Virus record (IMG/VR): IMGVR_UViG_3300025120_000083
Span: 1 to 51,096 of that record
Length of the DNA: 51,096 nt
Reading direction: 5' to 3' (one strand)
Origin: a virus
This document shows positions 30,395 through 39,748 of this stretch, in pieces. A program made the position numbers and the translations under genes. The first letter of the stretch is position 1; each line of letters starts with the position of its first letter. The notes under the pieces are model-generated. The model did not search any database. It worked only from the letters and a program-made list of their open reading frames with translations, and was not told where the DNA came from.

Positions 30395-31567
30395 ATGGGA
30401 CTGATTAATGAAACAAATGCACAATATTATTCTGGACAGCAAGTATTTTCCACATTAACAGCTGCTGTTAACCCTACGTTTACATGCACGTTTAATACTA
30501 GTTTAATAAGCGCTTTTGACAGTAGCGGTGTTCAAGTTGCTCCTGCTTCTAACTATACTATATATGTAAATAATATTGCTCAAGATGAGGATTGGTCTTA
30601 TGTTTCTGACTTTGTTAACAATATTGTTACGTTAAGATCTGGAACCGGTTCACCTCCAGCCAGTTATACAGGTAGTGTTTATATACAGCTAAAGCAATCC
30701 GCTGTGGATGAAAATTTAGGTAGTTATGAATACATTAGCTTAACTGATGTAGTTAATAATTTCATGGTAGCGTATGTAGGTATGGATAAGTTAATAACTA
30801 GAGTAAAAAGATCAGACGTTATATTTCATGCTAAAAGGGGTTTACAAGAATTTTCTTATGATACTCTTAAGTCTATTAGATCTCAAGAACTTACTATACC
30901 ACCAGGTTTATCTGTACCCATACCACAAGATTATGTTAACTATGTTAGAGTTTCAAGAATAGATGAAGGTGGTGTTCAAAGAATAATATATCCGGTAAAT
31001 AATCTAACAACTTCCCCTAATAGTTTACCTATACAAGATTCTGCTGGTATTCCCACTCAAAATAATTTTGGTGAAAATAATGAGGCTAATCAATCTCTAA
31101 CTGAAGAAAGATGGAAAAAAGAAAATCAAAATAATATAACAGGGGAAATAGACGATAACAATACAAATGTATATGATTGGGCTTGGTGGAAGTTAAACTT
31201 TGGTCAAAGATATGGTATGGATCCTCAATACTCTCAGGACAATGGTTGGTTTCAAATTAATGAAAGACTAGGAGTATTTAGTTTTTCAAGTGACTTAGCT
31301 GGTAATTTAATTGTTTTAGAATATATATCAGATGGATTAGCTTACGATATGGATTCTAAGGTGCCTAAGATGGCCGAGGATGCACTATATGCTCATATAA
31401 ACCATTCTATACTATCAACTAGGTCTAACGTACAAGAATACATAGTTCAAAGATACAAAAGAGATAGATCAGCTAAGCTTAGAAATGCTAAAATAAGATT
31501 GTCTAATTTAAAACTAGATGAAATAGTTCAAGTTTTTAGGGGTAAATCTAAATGGATTAAAAGTTAA
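30395..31567 (+). CDS. Tail tubular protein, T7 gp11 / P22 gp4-like
   Basis: A 390-residue protein. Residues 120-170 (LTDVVNNFMVAYVGMDKLIT; RVKRSDVIFHAKRGLQEFSY; DTLKSIRSQELTIPPGLS) form the helical domain typical of the short-tail adaptor family, followed by PQDYVNYVRVSRIDEGGV. The C-terminal helix bundle (KMAEDALYAHINHSILSTRS; YKRDRSAKLRNAKIRLSN) also matches that type. It forms the first ring below the connector in podovirus tails. The next gene follows after 2 nt. Confidence 0.85.
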   Translation: MGLINETNAQYYSGQQVFSTLTAAVNPTFTCTFNTSLISAFDSSGVQVAPASNYTIYVNNIAQDEDWSYVSDFVNNIVTLRSGTGSPPASYTGSVYIQLKQSAVDENLGSYEYISLTDVVNNFMVAYVGMDKLITRVKRSDVIFHAKRGLQEFSYDTLKSIRSQELTIPPGLSVPIPQDYVNYVRVSRIDEGGVQRIIYPVNNLTTSPNSLPIQDSAGIPTQNNFGENNEANQSLTEERWKKENQNNITGEIDDNNTNVYDWAWWKLNFGQRYGMDPQYSQDNGWFQINERLGVFSFSSDLAGNLIVLEYISDGLAYDMDSKVPKMAEDALYAHINHSILSTRSNVQEYIVQRYKRDRSAKLRNAKIRLSNLKLDEIVQVFRGKSKWIKS

Positions 31568-31569
31568 AT

Positions 31570-34500
31570 ATGGCAGAGACTAGAAATACTTTCGTAAAAT
31601 CTAAAATGAATAAAGACCTAGACGATAGGTTATTATCAAATGGAGAATATAGAGAGGCTCAAAACGTAAATATAAGTAGATCAGAAGGTGAAGACGTAGG
31701 CGCTTTAGAAAATGTTTTAGGTAATAAACTAAAACATCAATTCTCTTCAGACGCAACTGAAACCATAGGGTATTATTCTGACGAAACAAATAATAGACTA
31801 TTTATATTTAATACTGACCACACTGATTCTTCAGATAGTCAGTTAGATGGTATATCTGCGTATGGCTCTAGTAACAGAATATTCATGGTTGATCTTAAGA
31901 ACAACTCTTCAAGCTTGCTAGTTTATGGTGAATTTTTAAATTTCTCTAAAACACATCCAATATACGGCGTGAATATTATAGAAGATCTTCTTTTTTGGAC
32001 AGACAACCGTAATCAACCTAGGAAAATAAACATTAACAAAGCTTTAGCTAATTCATCTTACTATAACAAAGAGCAAACTATATCTGTTGCTAAGTACTAC
32101 CCATATAATGCTCCATTAGTATACGAGACTTTAACTATGTCTTATACTAGTTCTGCCAATTACACTTTTCCTTCTCCTAGAACTGACACTGTTACAGAGT
32201 TAACACTTACGCAGGCTCAGTATAATAAAGTGAAAGTCGGTATGATATTTAAAAGAGGCAAGGAAGTTACTGGAAATTTATCTATTCCTCCAGGTACTTC
32301 AGTAGGTGGTGGTGGGTTAAACACGGAGAATTTTCCAGGAGTTTTTTATGTTAGATCTAAAGTTATAGACACTAGTACCAACCCTGATTCATATAAGCTA
32401 AGACTAAATGGTGTGTTAGAAAACGAAATTGAAAGTACTGGTGGCTCTTTTCAATTGATATACGCTAGTGGTCAAGATAAATCAAGTAAGTACTTAAAAC
32501 CTTCATGTAGTGGAATAGTTTCACAAATTAATAAAAGCGTTCCACCGGATGGTATAGAACCTGGATCAACATTTACTCTCAATGCTATAAATGGAGTTTT
32601 TCCAGAAGTTGGTATGAAGCTTTCCTGTCCAGGTAAAGACAATATTTGGGATTCCAGTGGTGGAGTTACAAATTCAGAATATCTAATCACTGCAGTGGCT
32701 AGATTATCATTGACAACTTACGCAGATATTGCAAACCAAACAGGAACAAAAGTATATCCTCCTAACGATACTCCTTCTCAAGACAAGGCTAATTCAGCTG
32801 GAGAATGGAATGAAGGTACGTTAGCTGGACAAGCGCTTATTACAGTAAGTCCAGCACCTATGAACAGTTCTAATCCCATTATATTAAATGGTGATATAGT
32901 AGCATTTTCATCTCCAAATCCTAACTATGATATTAATTGGCCCGGTGACAAAGCTTATTTAGAAGACAAATTCGTTAGGTTTGCATATAGGTTTAAATTT
33001 GATGATGGAGAATACTCCTTAATATCACCTTTTACTCAACCTGTTTTCATACCGAAACAAAATGGGTATTTTTTAGATCATCCTACTAGAGAGAATAATA
33101 AAGTTTACATAAGACAAGAGGATACTGTTGGGAATAGTACAATAGTATCATTTATGGAAAACAAAATAAATAATGTTTCTATAAACATAGAAACACCTTA
33201 CAGAGTTGATCAATTAGAAAACGAACTTAAAGTAGAAGAAATAGACATATTATATAAAGAGTCTGATGGATTAGCAATACAACTTGTAGAATCAATACCT
33301 GTCACTGACTCTTTAGTAACTGGAAATTCTTCATTCTCTCTCACATATGACTATCAATCAAAGAAACCTTTTAGAGTATTACCCGAAAAAGAAGTTTCTA
33401 GAGTAAGCGACAAGGTTCCTATTAGGGCTTTGTCACAATCAGTTGTTGGAAACAGAGTTGTTTATGGTAACTTCATAGACAAACATTCACCACCTAATGG
33501 ATTAGATTACAATGTTGATATTAGTGCTAAATATACAATGGATCAAAACATAGGCTGGGAACAAGGAGGTCAAGTATATAGTGCTACTCCTGTAAATCCT
33601 AAATACTCTATAGTTTCATATCCAAATCACTCACTTAAACAAAACAGAACTTATCAAGTAGGTATAGTATTATCTGACATATACGGTAGGCAATCTGATG
33701 TTATATTAGCCACTGACGAAGACTCTAGCTACAGTTGGAATGGCGGTGGAATCGTAGATCTATATGCAAATACAGCTTCATCTAATTTTGGGGGTTCAAC
33801 AATATATAGTAAGTACAATGACTTTTTTCCATCAGGTGATTATAATTATAAATTTGGACCTAATGGTGGATCAGTATACAGAGACGGTCTTTGGTATGGT
33901 GATAGTTTAAAAGTTTTATTTAGAAATAAAATACCTTCTACTCAAACAGGTGAATATGCTGAAGGTTATCCAGGTTTATATAAGAGTGGTTTATACTATG
34001 CTTATGTACCAAATCCTGTTTCCAACAATAGTCAAATAATTGTCTCATATCTTGATCCAAATATATCCGTAGGAGATATAATGTTTATAGACAGTAATTT
34101 TGTAAGTATCCTAGGTGTAAACGCATCTACTAAAGCAATTTCTATTTCTCAAGCTATAACTACTTCTAGCGCTACTACAGTCACAATATTTGGACCTGAG
34201 AATAAGCTAGGTTGGTATAGTTATAAAGTTGTTGTAAAACAAACTGAACAAGAATATTATAATATATACTTACCTAATATTAGTTTACCTTCAGATGTTT
34301 CATCTTTAGAAAACTCTTTTGCTAGTCAAAACTTATCATTAACAGGTTTAAATTTTTATACTTCTCTAATATCAGACAATATAAATAAAATAGGTTCTGA
34401 TTTACAAGAAGTACAACCTGAGCAAACTCAATTTAGAACTAGTAATGATATACTATATCCAAGAATTGGTTTTAATTCTTCTTTACCTGACGCAGCTGGC

Positions 34501-35157
34501 GCTTACTATCCTTTTAGTTCTGGATTTTTTGAAGGACAAAGTTTTATAACTGTAAATGGTATTGGAAAAGTAACAGACCTAGGTTTACAGCAAGTAAATC
34601 TAGATGGTGTATCATTAGGTAGAATTCTAACTTTTACTGGTGGTACAGGCGCTACTGTTGGAAACGTTGTTTATAATTTACCTCTTATAGGTGGAAGTGG
34701 AACAGGAGCACAAGTAAAAGTTGGTGTTACTACTGGTACTACTGTTAATTATTTAGTTGTAACTAATACTGGTAAGGATTATAAACCTGACGACACCTTT
34801 ACTATTGCAGCTAGGTCAACTTCTACTCAAGGTTATGTTACTGGCCAAGCAACTTGGGCCGCAATAACATTAGCTGCTAGTGATTGGAATATAACGCCTG
34901 AAAAAGGAACTGATACTGAACCTAGAACTGCAGCTGGAATATACAATGCTGCTTCTAACCCTACCACGATGGCTATATCTTCTGAAAATGAATATGTAAT
35001 AGGTCAAGCTGCTGATAGTAGAAACATGGTTTTTAGTGCTCTTGAAATAAAACCTTTAAATTCTAGATTAGAGATATTTTGGGAAACATCTACAGGTGGT
35101 TTGATATCAGATCTAAACAAAGCCATAGAAGATGGGTCAGACGCAACAAAAAATTAA
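31570..35157 (+). CDS. Large tail protein (nozzle type), N-part
   Basis: A 1195-residue beta-rich protein starting MAETRNTFVKSKMNKDLDDR, LLSNGEYREAQNVNISRSEG. This start is shared by large tail proteins of many marine podovirus-like phages (memory). The body has repeated beta domains and a low-complexity module GGTGATVGNVVYNLPLIGGS, also present in shorter form in the 15247 protein. I infer it forms the tail nozzle or hub together with the 585-residue protein following it, like T7 gp12. No catalytic motif seen. Confidence 0.78.
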   Translation: MAETRNTFVKSKMNKDLDDRLLSNGEYREAQNVNISRSEGEDVGALENVLGNKLKHQFSSDATETIGYYSDETNNRLFIFNTDHTDSSDSQLDGISAYGSSNRIFMVDLKNNSSSLLVYGEFLNFSKTHPIYGVNIIEDLLFWTDNRNQPRKININKALANSSYYNKEQTISVAKYYPYNAPLVYETLTMSYTSSANYTFPSPRTDTVTELTLTQAQYNKVKVGMIFKRGKEVTGNLSIPPGTSVGGGGLNTENFPGVFYVRSKVIDTSTNPDSYKLRLNGVLENEIESTGGSFQLIYASGQDKSSKYLKPSCSGIVSQINKSVPPDGIEPGSTFTLNAINGVFPEVGMKLSCPGKDNIWDSSGGVTNSEYLITAVARLSLTTYADIANQTGTKVYPPNDTPSQDKANSAGEWNEGTLAGQALITVSPAPMNSSNPIILNGDIVAFSSPNPNYDINWPGDKAYLEDKFVRFAYRFKFDDGEYSLISPFTQPVFIPKQNGYFLDHPTRENNKVYIRQEDTVGNSTIVSFMENKINNVSINIETPYRVDQLENELKVEEIDILYKESDGLAIQLVESIPVTDSLVTGNSSFSLTYDYQSKKPFRVLPEKEVSRVSDKVPIRALSQSVVGNRVVYGNFIDKHSPPNGLDYNVDISAKYTMDQNIGWEQGGQVYSATPVNPKYSIVSYPNHSLKQNRTYQVGIVLSDIYGRQSDVILATDEDSSYSWNGGGIVDLYANTASSNFGGSTIYSKYNDFFPSGDYNYKFGPNGGSVYRDGLWYGDSLKVLFRNKIPSTQTGEYAEGYPGLYKSGLYYAYVPNPVSNNSQIIVSYLDPNISVGDIMFIDSNFVSILGVNASTKAISISQAITTSSATTVTIFGPENKLGWYSYKVVVKQTEQEYYNIYLPNISLPSDVSSLENSFASQNLSLTGLNFYTSLISDNINKIGSDLQEVQPEQTQFRTSNDILYPRIGFNSSLPDAAGAYYPFSSGFFEGQSFITVNGIGKVTDLGLQQVNLDGVSLGRILTFTGGTGATVGNVVYNLPLIGGSGTGAQVKVGVTTGTTVNYLVVTNTGKDYKPDDTFTIAARSTSTQGYVTGQATWAAITLAASDWNITPEKGTDTEPRTAAGIYNAASNPTTMAISSENEYVIGQAADSRNMVFSALEIKPLNSRLEIFWETSTGGLISDLNKAIEDGSDATKN

Positions 35158-35172
35158 AATAAAACAATAAAC

Positions 35173-36930
35173 ATGGCAGCTGTATTAGAAGTAGATTTTT
35201 TTAACACTTACTTATTAAAAAAAAGAAATTCTCATTTAAGACAATATAACACAACGATAGGTGTAGGTGGTGACCCTGTACAAGCTCCTGGTAACGCAAC
35301 ATTTTTTCCAAGAGTTGCTATGGGATCTTCTTTAGGTGATCCTATAAATATAGGTGGTACTGACATAGCCGTGTTTCCTAATCGAATGGTTAAAAGGTGG
35401 TATATAGAAGAGTCTAGGATCAGAGGTGGATACAACAATGTTTCTACCGATCAAGGTGTTAGAGCTTATTTAGATGACGAAAATCCATTGCAGCAAAGGA
35501 GAATAAACACATTAATATACTCAGGTATTTATAACTCTAGAACCGGCATAAATCAAACAAACGTCTTTAGCATAGGAGAAAGTATAACTAAATCTTTAGA
35601 TATATCATATGGTAGTATACAAAAAACATACGCTGAAGATACCAACTTAATAGTTTTTCAAGAAAATAAAATACATAGAGCTTTAATAGATAAAGATACT
35701 ATATATACAACTGAGAGTGGTACACAAACTCAAGCAGCTGCGGCTGTGATAGGTCAATTTGTTTCTTATAAAGGAGATTATGGAATAAGTAAAAACCCAG
35801 AATCTTTTGCAATATATAATTATAGGAAATATTTTTCTGACAAAAACCGTAATGCTATAATGAGATTATCTAACGACGGTTTAACGGAGATAAGTAGATA
35901 TGGTATGTTAGATTATTTTAGAGACAATTTAGCGGAAGTGTCAGATATTGATACTTTACAGTCAATATCTACAACAAAAGTTAGTGGTGGTGAATTCCCT
36001 AATTCAATAGTGGTTGTAGCGTCTAATCAAGCAATAACTAGTGGCATGTCAATAAGCGGTCAAGCTGGATATGTTACATGTGTGTTTAAGCAAGTTCCTA
36101 GTGGTGATTATCAAATTTATTATTCTGCACCGTTTAGTTCTGCACTACCATCAACTATAGTTTTTAACTATAAAACTAAAGGAAAAGTAATAGGTGGTTG
36201 GGATATACATAATAAAAATTATGTTGTATCGATGCAAAAAAATTCAAATCAAGTTTCAACAGATTTAGATGGTGTTAATGATCTCACTGATCCAAACAAT
36301 AGTTATTCTACTTTAGTATTTGATGAAGATATAAATGGATGGGTAAGTTTTTTCACTTATAAACCAAACTTTATGTTTAGTAATTTAAATAGGTTTTATA
36401 GCATTAAAAATGCTGGTCTATATGAGCATTATGACGTAAACGCAAGTAATAATACTAGAGGCGATTTTTATAGCGTTAGAAACCCGTCTAATATAACTTT
36501 TGTGTTTAATCCACAACCAGATGTTGTGAAAAACTTTAACACAATATCTTACGAAGGTAGTAATGGTTGGGAAGTGGTTTCTTATGTTTCAGGCTTTACT
36601 GGACAAGATTTGAATCCTAACGGCACTTCTACTTATGTTCAAAATAACGATAACACATTGTTTATAAAAAGCTATAGTGAAGGTTCTTATGTAGACGCTA
36701 ACACAGGTTATACTCTAAGATCTGGTTTTGATAGAAAAGAAAATAGATATGTAGCTAACTTGCGTAATAACTCAACACCTTCCACCGGTGAGATAATATT
36801 TGGAGCACAAATGAGCGGTATAAAAGGTTATTTTGCTACGGTTAAAATAGAAACAGATGAAACTACACAATTAGGTGGACCAAAAGAATTATGGGCTGCA
36901 GCTACTAACTTTGTAACATCGTCATATTAA
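35173..36930 (+). CDS. Large tail protein, second nozzle component
   Basis: A 585-residue beta-rich protein, 15 nt after the 1195-residue gene. Segments DISYGSIQKTYAEDTNLIVF, QENKIHRALIDKDTIYTTES and YGISKNPESFAIYNYRKYFS are repeated blade-like units suggestive of a beta propeller, as in tail nozzle proteins. In some phages these two proteins may form one chain; here a clear stop and a new ATG with leader separate them. Virion structural role inferred. Confidence 0.75.
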   Translation: MAAVLEVDFFNTYLLKKRNSHLRQYNTTIGVGGDPVQAPGNATFFPRVAMGSSLGDPINIGGTDIAVFPNRMVKRWYIEESRIRGGYNNVSTDQGVRAYLDDENPLQQRRINTLIYSGIYNSRTGINQTNVFSIGESITKSLDISYGSIQKTYAEDTNLIVFQENKIHRALIDKDTIYTTESGTQTQAAAAVIGQFVSYKGDYGISKNPESFAIYNYRKYFSDKNRNAIMRLSNDGLTEISRYGMLDYFRDNLAEVSDIDTLQSISTTKVSGGEFPNSIVVVASNQAITSGMSISGQAGYVTCVFKQVPSGDYQIYYSAPFSSALPSTIVFNYKTKGKVIGGWDIHNKNYVVSMQKNSNQVSTDLDGVNDLTDPNNSYSTLVFDEDINGWVSFFTYKPNFMFSNLNRFYSIKNAGLYEHYDVNASNNTRGDFYSVRNPSNITFVFNPQPDVVKNFNTISYEGSNGWEVVSYVSGFTGQDLNPNGTSTYVQNNDNTLFIKSYSEGSYVDANTGYTLRSGFDRKENRYVANLRNNSTPSTGEIIFGAQMSGIKGYFATVKIETDETTQLGGPKELWAAATNFVTSSY

Positions 36931-36940
36931 ATAAAATTAA

Positions 36941-37339
36941 ATGAAATTAAAAACAAGAGAATTAAATCCAAGTGATAGACCATTGTTAGAAAAATGGTGG
37001 AAAGATTGGGGATGGGGTGGTCCTATAAGTGAAGACTTTTTACCTAAAACAGGTTATATAGTGGAAAAAAACAAAGAACCTATAGCTTCTATATTTATAT
37101 ATGAAACAAACTCAGGGGTTGGAGCATTGGGCTGGCCATTGTCAAATAAAGATTACAGAGAAAATGATAGAAAACTAGCCATAGACATGTTAATAGAAGC
37201 AGCAGAAGAAGGTTGGAGAAACAAAGGTGGTAAGTTTTTGTTTTTTTGGGGCAACAATACCGGGTTAAATAGCAATCTTATGGAAAACGGATTTATTGAA
37301 GGTGATACTAATTATAGTCATTTAATAAAAAAAATATAA
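36941..37339 (+). CDS. GNAT-like acetyltransferase
   Basis: A 132-residue protein with a GNAT-like order: KTRELNPSDRPLLEKWWKDW at the start, GYIVEKNKEPIASIFIYETN as the central beta strands, then RKLAIDMLIEAAEEGWRNKG in the place of the acetyl-CoA helix and LNSNLMENGFIEGDTNYSHL as the closing strand. The usual Q/R-x-x-G-x-G/A loop is not clearly kept, so acyl transfer is uncertain. It lies between tail and ejection genes, where such phage proteins may modify virion proteins. Confidence 0.65.
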   Translation: MKLKTRELNPSDRPLLEKWWKDWGWGGPISEDFLPKTGYIVEKNKEPIASIFIYETNSGVGALGWPLSNKDYRENDRKLAIDMLIEAAEEGWRNKGGKFLFFWGNNTGLNSNLMENGFIEGDTNYSHLIKKI

Positions 37340-37340
37340 A

Positions 37341-37904
37341 ATGGGGAAGAAAAATCAAGATGCATTAGATGTTATAGAAAAAGCACAAAAAGATAAGCTA
37401 AAATTGATAGAGAAAGCAGCTCAAGATAAAATAAATGATAGAAGTGATGCATTAAAAAGTTTAGTAGCTAATAGGCAAGCTGTAACAAACCCATATGCTA
37501 ATATGACTAATGAAATGGCTAATTTAGGTGTTGCTACTCAAGCCTCTGAATTTCAAGCTGAAGAATCTGATATAGCTTTAGCAAATACTTTAGACGCTAT
37601 GGTTGCTAGTGGAGCTGGTGCTGGTGGAGCTACAGCATTGGCACAAGCGGCTTTAAAAAGTAAAAGAGGTATATCAGCTAATATACAACAACAAGAAGCT
37701 GCTAATCAAAAAGCTGCCGCACAAGGTGCTCAAGATGTTGCAAGAATGAAAGCTGAAGGCGAAAAATTTGCATTTAGCATTACTGAAAACAGAGAACAAC
37801 AAGAAATCGATAGACAAGCTAAAGAACTTGATAACCAGAAACAAGCGCTCGCAGATGCTAAAGCTCAACAAACTAACGCTGCAATTGAAGAAGCCGGAAC
37901 TTAA
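37341..37904 (+). CDS. Internal virion (ejection) protein, small
   Basis: A 187-residue helical, Ala/Gln/Lys-rich protein. Residues 45-100 (AVTNPYANMTNEMANLGVAT; EFQAEESDIALANTLDAMVA; GAGAGGATALAQAALKSKRG) contain a glycine-rich segment that may insert into membranes, flanked by coiled coils. Size, composition and place before two large virion genes fit a T7 gp14-like ejection protein forming part of the DNA channel through the cell envelope. Confidence 0.78.
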   Translation: MGKKNQDALDVIEKAQKDKLKLIEKAAQDKINDRSDALKSLVANRQAVTNPYANMTNEMANLGVATQASEFQAEESDIALANTLDAMVASGAGAGGATALAQAALKSKRGISANIQQQEAANQKAAAQGAQDVARMKAEGEKFAFSITENREQQEIDRQAKELDNQKQALADAKAQQTNAAIEEAGT

Positions 37905-37915
37905 TATATACAATC

Positions 37916-39736
37916 ATGAGTTATAGTAATCCAAAAGAAATAAAAGACGGTGTATTAGAAAGATCTGAAAAATCTCTAGCTCGTCAACAAGAACAGCAAG
38001 CTAAAAGACAGGCTTTAAAAGAAAGTACGATAGCTTCTAATATAACATCATTGATTAAAGGTGGTATAGATGTTGTTACTAATAAAAACAAAGCCTTAAA
38101 CAAGCTAAATAAATCTATTGTTAAAGGTGAGCAAGAAATGTATGACAAGGTTGGCTCAGACGGTTATGACACTGGGTTTAATAAATACGATGAGAATTCT
38201 GAGGCTTTTCTACATGGGTTAATCTCTAAGTTCAATGAGACTTCAAACGCTTTAAATAATGGTACTTTAATAGATAATGAATTAGGAAAAAGACAGTTAG
38301 CACAGATTAAAAACATGGTTGATATATATGGTGATGCAGTTCCTAACATACAGTCAGTTGCTAAATTACTTAAACAACAAGCTAACACTGATGAAAAAAG
38401 CGCACAGTTTAGTGTTACAGGAGCTCCTGCTCATCAATTAGATATAATAAGGAAAATATCTGCAGGAGGAGATGTTCAAATCTTAAACGAAGATAATTCT
38501 TTAGTACTATATGATCCAGAAGCAGTTTGGAAAGATGAAGAAGGAAAAGAACATAAAGGCGCTAGGTTGAATATAAGTGAGTTTAATAAAGCTTTATTAG
38601 ATAAGGATAATCCGTATTTAAAATACAAAGTAGATTCTTCAGAAACAGAGTTAGCAGCTTACAACGAATTGGTTAAGCAGGAAGAAGGTTTTAATGATAA
38701 TTACGTTACTATAGAAAAAAGTACGAATAATAATGGAGATGAAGTGTCTAAACAAATTATGACTCCAGATCAGCAAACTACTTACATAAACAATGTGACA
38801 GCTGGAAACGTTACGATACCAACAAATGATGAAGGTTATTACACACAATTACCAGGTGGTGCTGGTGGTCATAATGCTTTTAAAACTATATTATTAAAAG
38901 GAGGAGAAAGTATATGGGAAGATGAAGGCAATATGGGTGAAAAAACACAATGGCCTAAGTCTTTTCCAACGCCTGGAACTAAAGATTTTAATGATTTTGT
39001 TGATAATCAATACAAGCCAGCTTTAAACCACTTAGCTAAAGAAAGTTTAAAAAATGGAGCTATTGAAAATGGTATAGAATTACAAGTTGAAGAAGTTGCT
39101 GAAACTGAAGAAGTATCTAAAACTGAAGAAGTATCTGAAACTGAAGAAGTTGCTAAAGCTGAAACTCCAAAAGAAGAGAAAGAAGATTTTGTTTCTAACA
39201 CAGCTTCTACTATATTTGACTACGAAAGTGAATCTGGTTCAGGTTCTGGAACAGGTTTGAAAGATTTTGGTTTTACTGATTCTAAATATCAAAATAAAAA
39301 ATACGACAAATATAGAGATGAAAATGGGTATTTAACAAAAGAAGGTGCTGTAGAAATATTTGAAGAAGAATACATGAGTCAAGTTCCTAATCAATACCCT
39401 GAAAATGTAAAACAACAATTAGCTGATTGGAAATTTAATAGCGGTAGAAGTATTTTAGACTTACTGCTAGTTGCTGATGGAAAACTTAGTGTTGATAAAG
39501 CAAGAAAAGAAGCTGAACACAAAGACATGTGGGCTGGAAATAAATCTAGAATAGAAAAAGAAATTGAAGAAGATCCTAGCGCTTGGAATGAAAAAATTAA
39601 AGAAGCTAAAAGAGTTATGTATAAAGATTTAGATCCAGAAAAGTATGAAAATACTTGGAAGAATAGAATAAATATGTTTGACACTAAAGATCAAACAGCA
39701 GATAACGAGAAACTAGTGGCTGATTTCGAAGATTAA
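37916..39736 (+). CDS. Internal virion protein with lysozyme-like C-terminal domain
   Basis: A 606-residue protein. Residues 1-380 are helical and polar. Residues 392-415 consist of Glu-rich tandem repeats (EEVAET, EEVSKT, EEVSET, EEVAKA). From about residue 440 a domain reads GFTDSKYQNKKYDKYRDENG, LTKEGAVEIFEEEYMSQVPN, VKQQLADWKFNSGRSILDLL, similar in layout to GH108-type muramidases (a glutamate-bearing helix, then a D-x-x-F/W-N-x-G segment). It may locally open peptidoglycan during DNA ejection. Located between the other ejection proteins. Confidence 0.7.
   Translation: MSYSNPKEIKDGVLERSEKSLARQQEQQAKRQALKESTIASNITSLIKGGIDVVTNKNKALNKLNKSIVKGEQEMYDKVGSDGYDTGFNKYDENSEAFLHGLISKFNETSNALNNGTLIDNELGKRQLAQIKNMVDIYGDAVPNIQSVAKLLKQQANTDEKSAQFSVTGAPAHQLDIIRKISAGGDVQILNEDNSLVLYDPEAVWKDEEGKEHKGARLNISEFNKALLDKDNPYLKYKVDSSETELAAYNELVKQEEGFNDNYVTIEKSTNNNGDEVSKQIMTPDQQTTYINNVTAGNVTIPTNDEGYYTQLPGGAGGHNAFKTILLKGGESIWEDEGNMGEKTQWPKSFPTPGTKDFNDFVDNQYKPALNHLAKESLKNGAIENGIELQVEEVAETEEVSKTEEVSETEEVAKAETPKEEKEDFVSNTASTIFDYESESGSGSGTGLKDFGFTDSKYQNKKYDKYRDENGYLTKEGAVEIFEEEYMSQVPNQYPENVKQQLADWKFNSGRSILDLLLVADGKLSVDKARKEAEHKDMWAGNKSRIEKEIEEDPSAWNEKIKEAKRVMYKDLDPEKYENTWKNRINMFDTKDQTADNEKLVADFED
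39089..39160 (+). repeat. Four 18-bp tandem repeats in the ejection protein gene
   Basis: Four in-frame units of 18 bp beginning GAAGAAGT(A/T) follow one another at 39089, 39107, 39125 and 39143, encoding EEVAET, EEVSKT, EEVSET and EEVAKA. They form an acidic linker before the lysozyme-like domain. Such repeats can change copy number by slippage without breaking the frame. Confidence 0.85.
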
Positions 39737-39748
39737 TAAAATATTATT

